Source: Clostridiales bacterium (GTDB lineage: Bacteria > Bacillota > Clostridia > Saccharofermentanales > Saccharofermentanaceae). Taken from it: DNA of 62,415 bases. A program made the translations under genes and the position numbers. Every line of letters begins with the position of its first letter. Within the stretch, counting starts at the first letter, position 1. The notes under the pieces are model-generated. The model made no database searches. It saw nothing but the letters and a program-made list of their open reading frames with translations, and was not told where the DNA came from. Where the stretch lies: positions 1 to 62,415 of the forward strand of contig JAFZQI010000019.1 of assembly GCA_017620475.1 (NCBI GenBank), written 5' to 3'. Below, piece by piece: positions 55,376-62,415 of the stretch.

Positions 55376-57250
55376 ATGAATCCGACACCGATACTTGATG
55401 GGATCTCGCGCCCGGATGATGTGGCGAATCTGGGTTTTGACCAGTGCAAGGCGCTGGCGGAAGAACTCCGTGATGTGATCGTTGAGACTGTGAGTCAAAA
55501 CGGAGGACATCTGGCTTCCAGTCTGGGCGTTGTGGATCTGACCATCGCGCTTCTTTCCGAATTTACGCCACCTCATGACCAGATCGTTTGGGATGTCGGG
55601 CATCAGGCATATGCATATAAGCTTCTGACCGGACGGAAAGATCGTTTCAATACGCTGCGCCAGTATGGCGGCATTACGGGGTTTCCCAAGATCAGTGAAA
55701 GTGAATATGATGCTTTTGGCGTAGGGCATAGCAGTACTTCGGTATCCGCAGCGCTGGGACTTCTTCGAGCCAAGAAACTTAAAGGGGATGACGGCCATGT
55801 GATCGCCGTGATCGGAGACGGCGCGATGACCGGCGGTATGGCATTTGAGGGTTTGAATGATACCGGACACTTCAAAGAGAATCTGACGGTGATCCTTAAT
55901 GATAATCAGATGTCCATCGACAAGAATGTCGGCGGTCTTTCACGAGCCCTGGCCAACCTCCGTTCGAGTACGGGATACATCAAAGCCAAGAGCCGTGTCG
56001 AAAGATTCCTTCTTCGGATTCCGCTGATCGGAAGACCGATCGCACGCTTCATGCGCATGGTCAAGACGTGGTTCCGTCTTTTGATCCGAAGAAATACTCC
56101 GGTTATTTTCGAAGATCTGGGATTTCAGTATTTCGGACCATTTGACGGGCACAATATCTCCCTTCTTAAGAAGAAACTGCGGATCGCAAAAGAGATCGAC
56201 GGCCCCGTACTGATTCATATCGTTACGCAGAAGGGAAAAGGGTACCCGCCGGCCGAGGAGAATCCTTCGATCTATCACGGTGTGTCGCCATTTGACCGCA
56301 GTACCGGAGTCAAACCATCTGAAACCAAAACATTTACGAATACCTTCTCGGATTCCGTTGTCCGGATCGGACAGAAGTACGATAAAGTGGTGGCGATCTG
56401 TGCTGCCATGATGACCAGTACAGGACTGAAGAGCTTCCGTCAGCATATGAAGCTCCGGTTCTTCGATGTCGGTATCGCGGAAGAGCATGCCGTGACGATG
56501 GCGGCCGGAATGGCGGTCAACGGGTTCACCCCTGTTGTCGCACTTTATTCCACCTTCGCACAGCGTGCCTACGATCAGATGCTTCATGACGTGTGTCTTC
56601 AGAATCTTCATGTCGTGCTGGCTTTGGACCGCGCCGGTATTGTCGGTGCCGACGGTATGACACATCAGGGTATTTACGATATATCCATGATGCTTTCTAT
56701 GCCGAATGTTACGCTCCTGTCTCCCTGTAACTTTGCCGAGATGGACAGGATGCTGGAATATGCTGTATCTGACTGCACCGGCCTTGTGGCGGTACGTTAT
56801 CCGCGAGGCGGTCAAAGCGACATCCTTGCCAAGATCCCGTCCGATGAGGGGATCGGGCCCAGGGTGATCCGTGAAGGTGAAGATGCGGCGATCCTTTCGC
56901 TTGGCGTGATGTGTGAACAGGCCCTTCTGGCAGCGGAAGAACTGCAGAAACAGAATATTTCTGTCCGGGTGATCGATGTGCGCTGCGTGAAACCCTGTGA
57001 TGCGGATTCGTGGAAGACCCTTCTTAAAGGCATTTCGAATGTCGTTACCATTGAAGACGGCATTGCCCATGCGGGATTCGGGGCTTATCTGCTTTCCGTT
57101 CTGGAAGAAAACGGCGCGATGTCATCTATCAGGCACTTTGAGATCCTCGGCGTTTCCGATCATCCGCTCATCGCCGGAAACCGTAAAGTCCTCCTCGAAA
57201 AAGAAAGAATGGATGAAAAAGCAATCATCGATACGATCCTTTCATGCTGA
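55376..57250 (+). CDS. dxs: 1-deoxy-D-xylulose-5-phosphate synthase
   Basis: First enzyme of the MEP isoprenoid pathway; thiamine diphosphate-dependent. The 624-residue protein has VWDVGHQAYAYKLLTGR near 72-88, the ThDP motif GDGAMTGGMAFEGLN near 147-161 with NDNQMSID, and the pyrimidine-domain GIAEEHAVTMAAGMA near 365-379. Together with ispA it supplies isoprenoids. Confidence 0.97.
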   Translation: MNPTPILDGISRPDDVANLGFDQCKALAEELRDVIVETVSQNGGHLASSLGVVDLTIALLSEFTPPHDQIVWDVGHQAYAYKLLTGRKDRFNTLRQYGGITGFPKISESEYDAFGVGHSSTSVSAALGLLRAKKLKGDDGHVIAVIGDGAMTGGMAFEGLNDTGHFKENLTVILNDNQMSIDKNVGGLSRALANLRSSTGYIKAKSRVERFLLRIPLIGRPIARFMRMVKTWFRLLIRRNTPVIFEDLGFQYFGPFDGHNISLLKKKLRIAKEIDGPVLIHIVTQKGKGYPPAEENPSIYHGVSPFDRSTGVKPSETKTFTNTFSDSVVRIGQKYDKVVAICAAMMTSTGLKSFRQHMKLRFFDVGIAEEHAVTMAAGMAVNGFTPVVALYSTFAQRAYDQMLHDVCLQNLHVVLALDRAGIVGADGMTHQGIYDISMMLSMPNVTLLSPCNFAEMDRMLEYAVSDCTGLVAVRYPRGGQSDILAKIPSDEGIGPRVIREGEDAAILSLGVMCEQALLAAEELQKQNISVRVIDVRCVKPCDADSWKTLLKGISNVVTIEDGIAHAGFGAYLLSVLEENGAMSSIRHFEILGVSDHPLIAGNRKVLLEKERMDEKAIIDTILSC

Positions 57251-57306
57251 ATGAAAAATCATAATGCATAATTGTGCAGAATTCTGTATAATTAAAGAAT
57301 ACACGA

Positions 57307-57331
57307 AGTGCTTTTCCCGTCGAAAAGCACT
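57307..57331. repeat. hairpin of the AAAAGCACT repeat between dxs and nadK
   Basis: AGTGCTTTTC (57307-57316), loop CCGTC, GAAAAGCACT (57322-57331). No T-run follows on either strand, so it is not an obvious terminator. Confidence 0.6.
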
Positions 57332-57367
57332 GATACGTGCTGATCTTTTGGAAAGGAGATCCTGACT

Positions 57368-58243
57368 ATGAAATTCGGGTTTGTCATTAACGAAGAGAAA
57401 GACCCCGGGTATGCTTTTGCCTCCCACGCGGTGGAAGTGATCCGTGAAAAAGGCGGAAGCGTGATCCTTGATGATTCGTACAAGGGTACCCCTTTGGATG
57501 GCCTTGAGGGCGTGACGATCGGATCGTATTCGGATTGCGATATCCTTTTTTCTCTGGGCGGAGACGGTACTTTCCTTCGTACAGCGCACAAGTATCCGGG
57601 ATCCAGGGTCCCCATGATCGGGGTCAATCTCGGAACCATCGGCTTTCTCACGGAGATCCATAAAAATGATTTTGAAGATGCGGTCGAACGGCTGATTTCT
57701 GGCAACTACTCCCTGGAGAAACGAACCCAGCTTGAAGTGACGCTTCTTTCCGAAAACGGGGAAGTCCGTGAGAAGGGGATCTGCCTCAACGATGCAGTGA
57801 TCGCCCGCGGGGCGAATCTTCACGTGGTCACAATTGACCTTCTGATCGACCATGATCACGTCGAGCGGCTTTCCGGCGATGGCGTAATCCTTTCTACCGC
57901 GACAGGCGCGACAGCGTACTGCCTTGCTGCCGGCGGCCCGATCGTAAAACCCGAGATGGATATCTTCATGGTGACGCCGATCTGTCCGCATACCCTTCAT
58001 AACCGTACATATATCGTATCCGGTGACAGCACGATCGAGCTTGTGATCGAGCGTTTCTCCGAGCCGCCGATCATCTCGCTGGATGGGCGTCCCAATATCG
58101 AGCTTAGGTATCACGACCGGATCAGTATCCGTAAGTCGGAACAGGATGTGGTCGTAGCCAAACTCGGCTATAAGAATTTCTATCAGACCGTAAGACAGAA
58201 GATCCGTGCAAGAGGTAGTTTCTATGAAGATGGCGAAAAATGA
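57368..58243 (+). CDS. nadK: NAD kinase
   Basis: Phosphorylates NAD to NADP. The 291-residue protein has the GGDGTFLRT motif near 63-71, the NLGTIGFLTE block near 86-95, the NDAVIARG segment near 140 and SGDGVILSTATGATAY near 171-186. AAAGGAGAT precedes the ATG. It overlaps the argR start by 20 bp. Confidence 0.96.
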   Translation: MKFGFVINEEKDPGYAFASHAVEVIREKGGSVILDDSYKGTPLDGLEGVTIGSYSDCDILFSLGGDGTFLRTAHKYPGSRVPMIGVNLGTIGFLTEIHKNDFEDAVERLISGNYSLEKRTQLEVTLLSENGEVREKGICLNDAVIARGANLHVVTIDLLIDHDHVERLSGDGVILSTATGATAYCLAAGGPIVKPEMDIFMVTPICPHTLHNRTYIVSGDSTIELVIERFSEPPIISLDGRPNIELRYHDRISIRKSEQDVVVAKLGYKNFYQTVRQKIRARGSFYEDGEK

Positions 58244-58700
58244 ACGGCAGGAAGCGATGCTCCGTCTGGTGCGAGCCAGAGAGATCAGCACGCAGGAAGA
58301 ACTGGCCCGCGAACTGGAGAATGAAGGCTGGCAGGTCACCCAGGCGACCGTATCCAGAGATATCAAGGATCTGGGAATCATCAAGGTTACGCTTCCATCC
58401 GGCGGAACCAAGTACAGCGTACTGGACCGCACAGGAGATGTGGCCCCGGGAAGGCTTCTTTCCGTTTTTGCCCACTCGGTCCTGTCCAGCGAAGTGGCCA
58501 TGAATCTCGTGGTCATTAAGACGTTGCCGGGCATGGCCAACGCGGCGGCATCAGCGCTGGATTCCATCCACCTGACCGGCGTGGTCGGGTCGATCGCCGG
58601 AGATGATACCGTCTTCATCGCCACGCCCAGTAACGAGGATGCACTGGCGATCAACGCCACCATCAAAGACATGAATAACCGCACCAATGCGGAGTACTAA
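58224..58700 (+). CDS. argR: arginine repressor ArgR
   Basis: The 158-residue regulator has an N-terminal winged helix (ISTQEELARELENEG, QATVSRDIKDLGIIKV) and a C-terminal hexamerisation/arginine-binding domain with GTVAGDDT-like IAGDDTVFIA. I chose the ATG at 58224 because AGAGG precedes it and it gives the normal length; GTG at 58206 is the longer alternative. No arg genes are nearby. Confidence 0.95.
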   Translation: MKMAKNERQEAMLRLVRAREISTQEELARELENEGWQVTQATVSRDIKDLGIIKVTLPSGGTKYSVLDRTGDVAPGRLLSVFAHSVLSSEVAMNLVVIKTLPGMANAAASALDSIHLTGVVGSIAGDDTVFIATPSNEDALAINATIKDMNNRTNAEY

Positions 58701-58711
58701 GGAAGGTTATC

Positions 58712-60385
58712 GTGCTGGTTTCTCTTTCGATACAGGATTTTGCCATAGTGGAGCGTGCGTCTTTCTCTCCCGGAAAAGGACTGAATATCCTGACCGGTGA
58801 GACGGGTGCGGGTAAATCGCTCGTTATCGACGCGATCGGCGCGCTTCTGGGGCACAGAATCGGAAGGGAATATGTCCGTAAGGATTGTGACAAGGCCGTA
58901 ATTGAAGCGGTATTTGACGGGATCTCCTCGGTGATCCCTTCCGCAGTCCTTGAAGAATTCGGAATCGAAGCAGAGGAGGATACGCTGATCCTTCTTCGTG
59001 AAATCTCCAAAGACGGAAGATCCATCGTCCGGGTAAACGGCCGGACGATGCCGGTTTCCGTTCTTAAGACGATCGGCATGTATCTTGTGGATATCCACGG
59101 CCAGCATGATCAGCAGACGATATTCGATCCATCCACCCACCTTGGTATGCTGGATGCGTACCTCGGCGATGCGATCGATCCGGAACTTCAGGCGTTCCGC
59201 GAGAAACTGGAAGCCTATCGGGCGATTCTGAATGAACGGAAGAAATACGAGACCGATCCGCAGAAGAGCCGTCAGATGCAGGATCTGCTCCGTTACCAGA
59301 TCGGTGAGATCGAAGAAGGTCATTTTCAGGAAGGGGAGGAAGAGAGACTTGCCGAGAAACTCCACGTGCTCAAAATGTCCGAGAAGCGGAATCTCCATCT
59401 GTCTTTTGTTCTCGATGCCCTTTCTTCCGAAGATTCCGAGTCGCCCATCAGTGCGCTGCAGAACGCCGCTTCCCATCTGGACGAACTTAAGAATATGGAT
59501 GCATCTTTTGCTTCTTCTTCGGACCAGCTTCACTCGATCTGCATGGATCTTCAGGCCATGTACGGGGATCTTCGTAAGGAAGAACTCGATTCGGATGAAT
59601 CCTACGATGAAGTGGAAGCAAGACTTGAGAAACTTCGCGGCTGCATAGCCAAATACGGCGGATCGTTTGAATCCATGCAGGCTTTTCTAAAAGAAGCAAA
59701 GGAAAGATTAGAGATCCTTACGGAAGGGGATTCCCGGCTGAAACAGTTACATGCGGAACGCGTTAAGATCGAGCAGGATCTGCTGGTTGTGGCGAATAAA
59801 CTTCATGCGATCCGGGAAGAAGCGGGGGAGAAACTCTCGTCTCAGATCGTTTCGGAACTGGCATTTCTCGAGATTCCCCATGCGGAATTCAAGGTATCTT
59901 TTACGAAACGTCCGAAAGACCGTTTCTTCAACAGGACCGGATATGATGAGGTGGAATTCCTGTTCTCCGCGAACAAAGGAGAGGACCTTAAGCCTTTGGC
60001 CAAGACGGCGTCCGGCGGTGAGGCGGCGAGGATCATGCTGGCGATCAAGGCGATACTGGCCCGCGCGGATGAGACCTCCGTGCTGATCTTCGATGAAGTG
60101 GATGCCGGCATCTCCGGTGAGGCGGCCAAGGCCGTGTCGCTCTCCATGAAGAAGCTCTCGAAATACCACCAGGTATTCTGCGTGACGCATATGGGTCAGA
60201 TCGCAGCAGCGGCGGACCAGCACTTCTTTATTTCCAAAGACCAAAGCGGGGAACGCACAAAGACTAATATCTCTGAACTGGATGAGACCGGCAGGATCGC
60301 TGAAGTGGCCAGACTTCTCTCCGGAAATCCGGAAGATGAACTTTCCCGTGTCCTGGCTAAAAACCTGATCGAAGAACGAAGATAA
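58712..60385 (+). CDS. recN: DNA repair protein RecN
   Basis: An SMC-like ATPase for double-strand-break repair, 557 residues. Walker A GETGAGKSLVIDA near 29-41, the IHGQHDQQ block near 128, long coiled-coil arms (about 155-365), the signature KTASGGEAARIMLA near 430-443, and Walker B VLIFDEVDAGISG near 456-468. The start is GTG at 58712, 5 nt after AAGGAAGG. The last 14 bases are part of an 18-bp inverted repeat with 60486-60503. Confidence 0.96.
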   Translation: MLVSLSIQDFAIVERASFSPGKGLNILTGETGAGKSLVIDAIGALLGHRIGREYVRKDCDKAVIEAVFDGISSVIPSAVLEEFGIEAEEDTLILLREISKDGRSIVRVNGRTMPVSVLKTIGMYLVDIHGQHDQQTIFDPSTHLGMLDAYLGDAIDPELQAFREKLEAYRAILNERKKYETDPQKSRQMQDLLRYQIGEIEEGHFQEGEEERLAEKLHVLKMSEKRNLHLSFVLDALSSEDSESPISALQNAASHLDELKNMDASFASSSDQLHSICMDLQAMYGDLRKEELDSDESYDEVEARLEKLRGCIAKYGGSFESMQAFLKEAKERLEILTEGDSRLKQLHAERVKIEQDLLVVANKLHAIREEAGEKLSSQIVSELAFLEIPHAEFKVSFTKRPKDRFFNRTGYDEVEFLFSANKGEDLKPLAKTASGGEAARIMLAIKAILARADETSVLIFDEVDAGISGEAAKAVSLSMKKLSKYHQVFCVTHMGQIAAAADQHFFISKDQSGERTKTNISELDETGRIAEVARLLSGNPEDELSRVLAKNLIEERR

Positions 60386-60503
60386 CAGAAAAATATCGTA
60401 CAAGAAAAGAAGTTTTCTCACGCTGGTCCTCGGGCGTTGCCCTGCGGAGGCGCGGAAAACTTTTTTCATTGTGCGAATTCCATTATCTGTTATCTTCGTT
60501 CTT
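60372..60503. repeat. large palindrome that includes the recN 3' end
   Basis: AAGAACGAAGATAACAGA (60372-60389), covering the last recN codons and stop, is the exact complement of TCTGTTATCTTCGTTCTT (60486-60503). TCGTACAA/TTGTGCGA and the E3 hairpin are nested inside. Confidence 0.85.
60400..60473. terminator. bidirectional terminator hairpin, member E3 (inverted)
   Basis: GAAGTTTTC pairs with GAAAACTT and runs of T lie outside on both strands. Its reverse complement matches the element at 48530-48605 along nearly its whole length, including the loop GCCTCCGCAGG. It separates convergent recN and the pseudouridine synthase gene. Confidence 0.88.
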
Positions 60504-60515
60504 TTATTCTTTGAG

Positions 60516-61403
60516 TCAGGAGAGAAGAGCCTTCATATCGTCCGGCATTTCCGAAGAGAAGTCCATCCACTCGTTGGTGATCGGGTGGAAGAACCCGAGT
60601 TTACAGGCATGTAGCGCCTGCCGCGTGATCTTTTCCTCGTTCTCGATTCCGGGCATCTCAGGATTCGGAAAGTCATTGGAGCGGGGACCGTAAAGCCCGT
60701 CGCCTACGAGCGGGTGACCGAGATAAAGCGAGTGCACGCGGATCTGGTGACACCGTCCGGTCTCTAATTTATAGGAAACCACGGAAAGGTTCTTCTCGGG
60801 AAGGACCTGAAGAGTCCTGTAATGCGTGACAGATGGATGGCCGTCATCTCTGACGATGCGGATCATGATGGAATTTTCGTCCCTTCCTATAGGCTTATCG
60901 ATCGTGCCTTCCTTCGGATCGAAAGTTCCGTACACGATACCGACATACTCTTTTTCCATCTTATTCTTCGAGACGGTGTTATGGGCATAGCCGTTCTTGG
61001 CAATCACGATCAGTCCGGATGTCTCGCGGTCCAGACGCATGATCGGGTGAAGTCTCTGATCACAAAGACGCTGAAGCAGGGAGTCATCCATATGCTGCCA
61101 GGAAGGATGAGTGACAAGGTTTCCGGGTTTTTCGCATACGATGATCCAGTCATCTTCATAATATATATGAATATCTGTATCGGCTTTGGAATGGATGATG
61201 CCTTCTGCATCGTCGTAGATGATGAGTACTTTATCGCCGGGCTCAGGCTGAGCGATCATTCTGGCCGGGAAGCCGTTCAGATAGAGTTCTCCGTAAAGGC
61301 GTATGCGCTTACATAGAAGATTAGACATCTGGTATCGGTCCCTTAAGATATCATAGATCTTTCTGCCGCCGTCCTCGGGCAGGATAGAAAACTCCAGCTG
61401 CAT
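60516..61403 (-). CDS. RluD-family RNA pseudouridine synthase
   Basis: Predicted to convert uridine to pseudouridine in rRNA or tRNA. The 295-residue protein has an S4-like N-terminal segment (about 10-75), the catalytic aspartate in HPIMRLDRETSGLIV near 130-144, and the GRCHQIRVHSLYLGHPLVGDGLYG block near 225-248. I chose the ATG at 61403, preceded by AAAGGAG; the longer start at 61427 has no site. Exact target unknown. Confidence 0.94.
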   Translation of the reverse strand: MQLEFSILPEDGGRKIYDILRDRYQMSNLLCKRIRLYGELYLNGFPARMIAQPEPGDKVLIIYDDAEGIIHSKADTDIHIYYEDDWIIVCEKPGNLVTHPSWQHMDDSLLQRLCDQRLHPIMRLDRETSGLIVIAKNGYAHNTVSKNKMEKEYVGIVYGTFDPKEGTIDKPIGRDENSIMIRIVRDDGHPSVTHYRTLQVLPEKNLSVVSYKLETGRCHQIRVHSLYLGHPLVGDGLYGPRSNDFPNPEMPGIENEEKITRQALHACKLGFFHPITNEWMDFSSEMPDDMKALLS

Positions 61404-61419
61404 GCATACTCCTTTCTCG

Positions 61420-61496
61420 AAAAGCACTGTAAACGTTCCCCATTGTAATCGCTTTCATTGAAAAAAGAAAGGCGGACGAAGGGAAACAGTGCTTTT
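61420..61496. repeat. AAAAGCACTGT inverted pair upstream of the pseudouridine synthase gene
   Basis: AAAAGCACTGT (61420-61430) and TTCCC (61436-61440) are complementary to GGGAA (61481-61485) and ACAGTGCTTTT (61486-61496). The pair lies 17 bp upstream of the minus-strand start and 173 bp before the hydrogenase gene. The rest of this intergenic stretch is AT-rich with no firm promoter. Confidence 0.65.
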
Positions 61497-61668
61497 GCCA
61501 AAGAGGTACAAAGGGCATACCTTGCATTTTGAACAGCAAATGATTTTCATTTGGGCGATAAATAGAGGGGAAATTGATTTTTTCTGTTTTCTTTTGGAGA
61601 ATTTACACATTTTTCATTGAGGGAAATTATTTGATATGTTATCCTACCATGTGGGAGGTGAGTCAACT

Positions 61669-62157
61669 GTGGGAAAACAAAAAATGACTCCGGAAGAAAT
61701 GAGCGCAAAGCTCGATGAAGTTCTTTCGAAATACAGAGGCCAGGGCCAGAAGGCTTTGATGGCCACATTGCAGCAGGCGCAGGAAATTTATGGCTATCTG
61801 CCGCTTCCTGTGCAGAGAAAAGTAGCAGATGCTCTCGATGTATCCGTTGCTGAAGTGTACGGCGTAATTTCGTTCTACTCTTTCTTCTCTTTGAAGCCAA
61901 AGGGAGAAAACGCCATCAGCGTTTGCCTGGGTACAGCTTGCTACGTTAAGGGTTCGCAGGCATTGCTGGACAAGCTTGAGGATGAACTCGGCATTAAGTG
62001 CGGCGATGTAACGAAGGACGGCAAGTTCTCGATTTCTGCGTGCCGTTGTGTAGGTGCTTGTGGATTAGCACCGGTTATTATGGTCGGTGACGATGTTTAT
62101 GGTCGTCTGACACCGGATGAAATTCCCGGTATTATCGCAAAGTATAAGGAGGCTTAA
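61669..62157 (+). CDS. NuoE/HydC-type [2Fe-2S] subunit of an NAD-linked hydrogenase
   Basis: A thioredoxin-like [2Fe-2S] ferredoxin of 162 residues, homologous to NuoE and to HydC/HndA of electron-bifurcating [FeFe]-hydrogenases. The four cluster cysteines are in CLGTAC near residue 86 and CRCVGAC near 126. I chose GTG at 61669, 9 nt after GGGAGGTG; ATG 61684 is possible. The next gene is the NuoF-like subunit. Cytoplasmic; expected to pass electrons between NADH, ferredoxin and H2 during fermentation. Confidence 0.88.
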   Translation: MGKQKMTPEEMSAKLDEVLSKYRGQGQKALMATLQQAQEIYGYLPLPVQRKVADALDVSVAEVYGVISFYSFFSLKPKGENAISVCLGTACYVKGSQALLDKLEDELGIKCGDVTKDGKFSISACRCVGACGLAPVIMVGDDVYGRLTPDEIPGIIAKYKEA

Positions 62158-62159
62158 TC

Positions 62160-62415
62160 ATGGATTTATTTCGTGCGCACGTCCTTGTTTGCTGTGGTAC
62201 AGGATGCACATCTTCAAACTCCGCGAAGATCATCGAGCAGTTTGAACAGCAGATTCCGGCTCAGGGACTTGAAAAAGAAGTAAAAGTAGTTCAGACAGGA
62301 TGCTTCGGCCTTTGCGCCCAGGGTCCTATCGTAGTTATTTATCCGGAAGGCGTTATGTATTATCGCGTAACTCCTGAGGATGTTACCGAGATCGTTAGCG
62401 AGCACCTCCTGAAGG
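62160..62415 (+). CDS. NuoF/HydB-type flavin subunit (3' end outside window)
   Basis: Only the first 85 residues are present. They form a thioredoxin-like [2Fe-2S] domain with cysteines in VCCGTGCTSS near 10-19 and TGCFGLCAQGP near 47-57, the N-terminal extension found in HydB/HndC rather than in respiratory NuoF. The flavin and 4Fe-4S parts lie outside. AAGGAGG precedes the ATG at 62160. Confidence 0.88.
   Translation, partial: MDLFRAHVLVCCGTGCTSSNSAKIIEQFEQQIPAQGLEKEVKVVQTGCFGLCAQGPIVVIYPEGVMYYRVTPEDVTEIVSEHLLK

Noticed and set aside
57307..57331. Intrinsic terminator between dxs and nadK
   Set aside because: The stem is perfect but no T-run follows on either strand; listed as a repeat instead.

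Overview
The window is one chromosomal segment of an anaerobic, Gram-positive-type bacterium, most likely a gut- or rumen-associated member of the Clostridia. By eye its GC content is just under 50%. The evidence for this is a T-box-controlled thrS, strong AGGAGG ribosome-binding sites, the order asp23-amaP-DUF2273-nusB-xseA-xseB-ispA-dxs-nadK-argR-recN, the order comM-dprA-topA-trmFO, a giant two-domain acyl-CoA dehydratase activase, a secreted GH10 xylanase lipoprotein, and the start of an electron-bifurcating hydrogenase operon (HydC/NuoE-like then HydB/NuoF-like) at the right edge. I cannot name the genus from sequence alone. There are no insertion sequences, prophage genes or CRISPR arrays. 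Long frames on the opposite strand of real genes are shadows and were left out.

Layout: 1-440 tail of an unknown protein with a Gly-Ser linker; 441-2680 T-box and thrS; 2688-3996 lipoprotein gene on the minus strand; 4009-4168 tRNA-Pro; 4224-7952 MscS channel, small anchored protein, GH10 xylanase; 8087-10055 dihydrofolate reductase, short conserved protein, ABC-2-like membrane protein; 10113-15364 Lys-tailed protein and giant activase; 15401-19086 polA, coaE, small membrane protein; 19076-20167 ychF (minus); 20356-27560 comM, dprA, topA, trmFO, membrane protein; 27657-34690 a five-gene signalling operon (FHA protein, PP2C, protease-FHA, PP2C, Ser/Thr kinase); 34697-36885 tgt and queA (minus); 37011-42579 dapA, dapB, yajC, dnaG, trmK, Nif3-like; 42627-44216 RNase P RNA and purM-like; 44218-48384 lipoprotein, tRNA-Lys, metY, DUF4867, lipoprotein; 48628-49977 aspartate kinase (minus); 50194-60385 yqeG, efp, asp23, amaP, DUF2273, nusB, xseAB, ispA, dxs, nadK, argR, recN; 60516-61403 RluD-type pseudouridine synthase (minus); 61669-62415 hydrogenase subunits.

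The most interesting unit is the 27657-34690 operon. It encodes a zinc-ribbon/FHA adaptor whose disordered linker carries three evenly spaced KTVAI motifs, two PP2C phosphatases, a membrane-spanning trypsin-like protease with a cytoplasmic FHA domain, and a zinc-ribbon Ser/Thr kinase with a transmembrane helix, a large extracytoplasmic domain and its own KTVAM motif. Together these look like a complete phosphothreonine circuit that could couple the cell surface to the cytoplasm.

The intergenic regions hold several repeated structures. A homologous long hairpin sits at all three convergent gene junctions that have room for one. A pair of near-identical terminator hairpins brackets one lipoprotein gene. 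An 11-bp AAAAGCACTGT motif recurs as inverted pairs. A 14-bp palindrome, CGAAATCGATTTCG, lies at matching positions upstream of the xylanase gene and the DUF4867 gene, which suggests one LacI-type regulon. All functional statements are by family recognition from the translated sequence; no database search was run.
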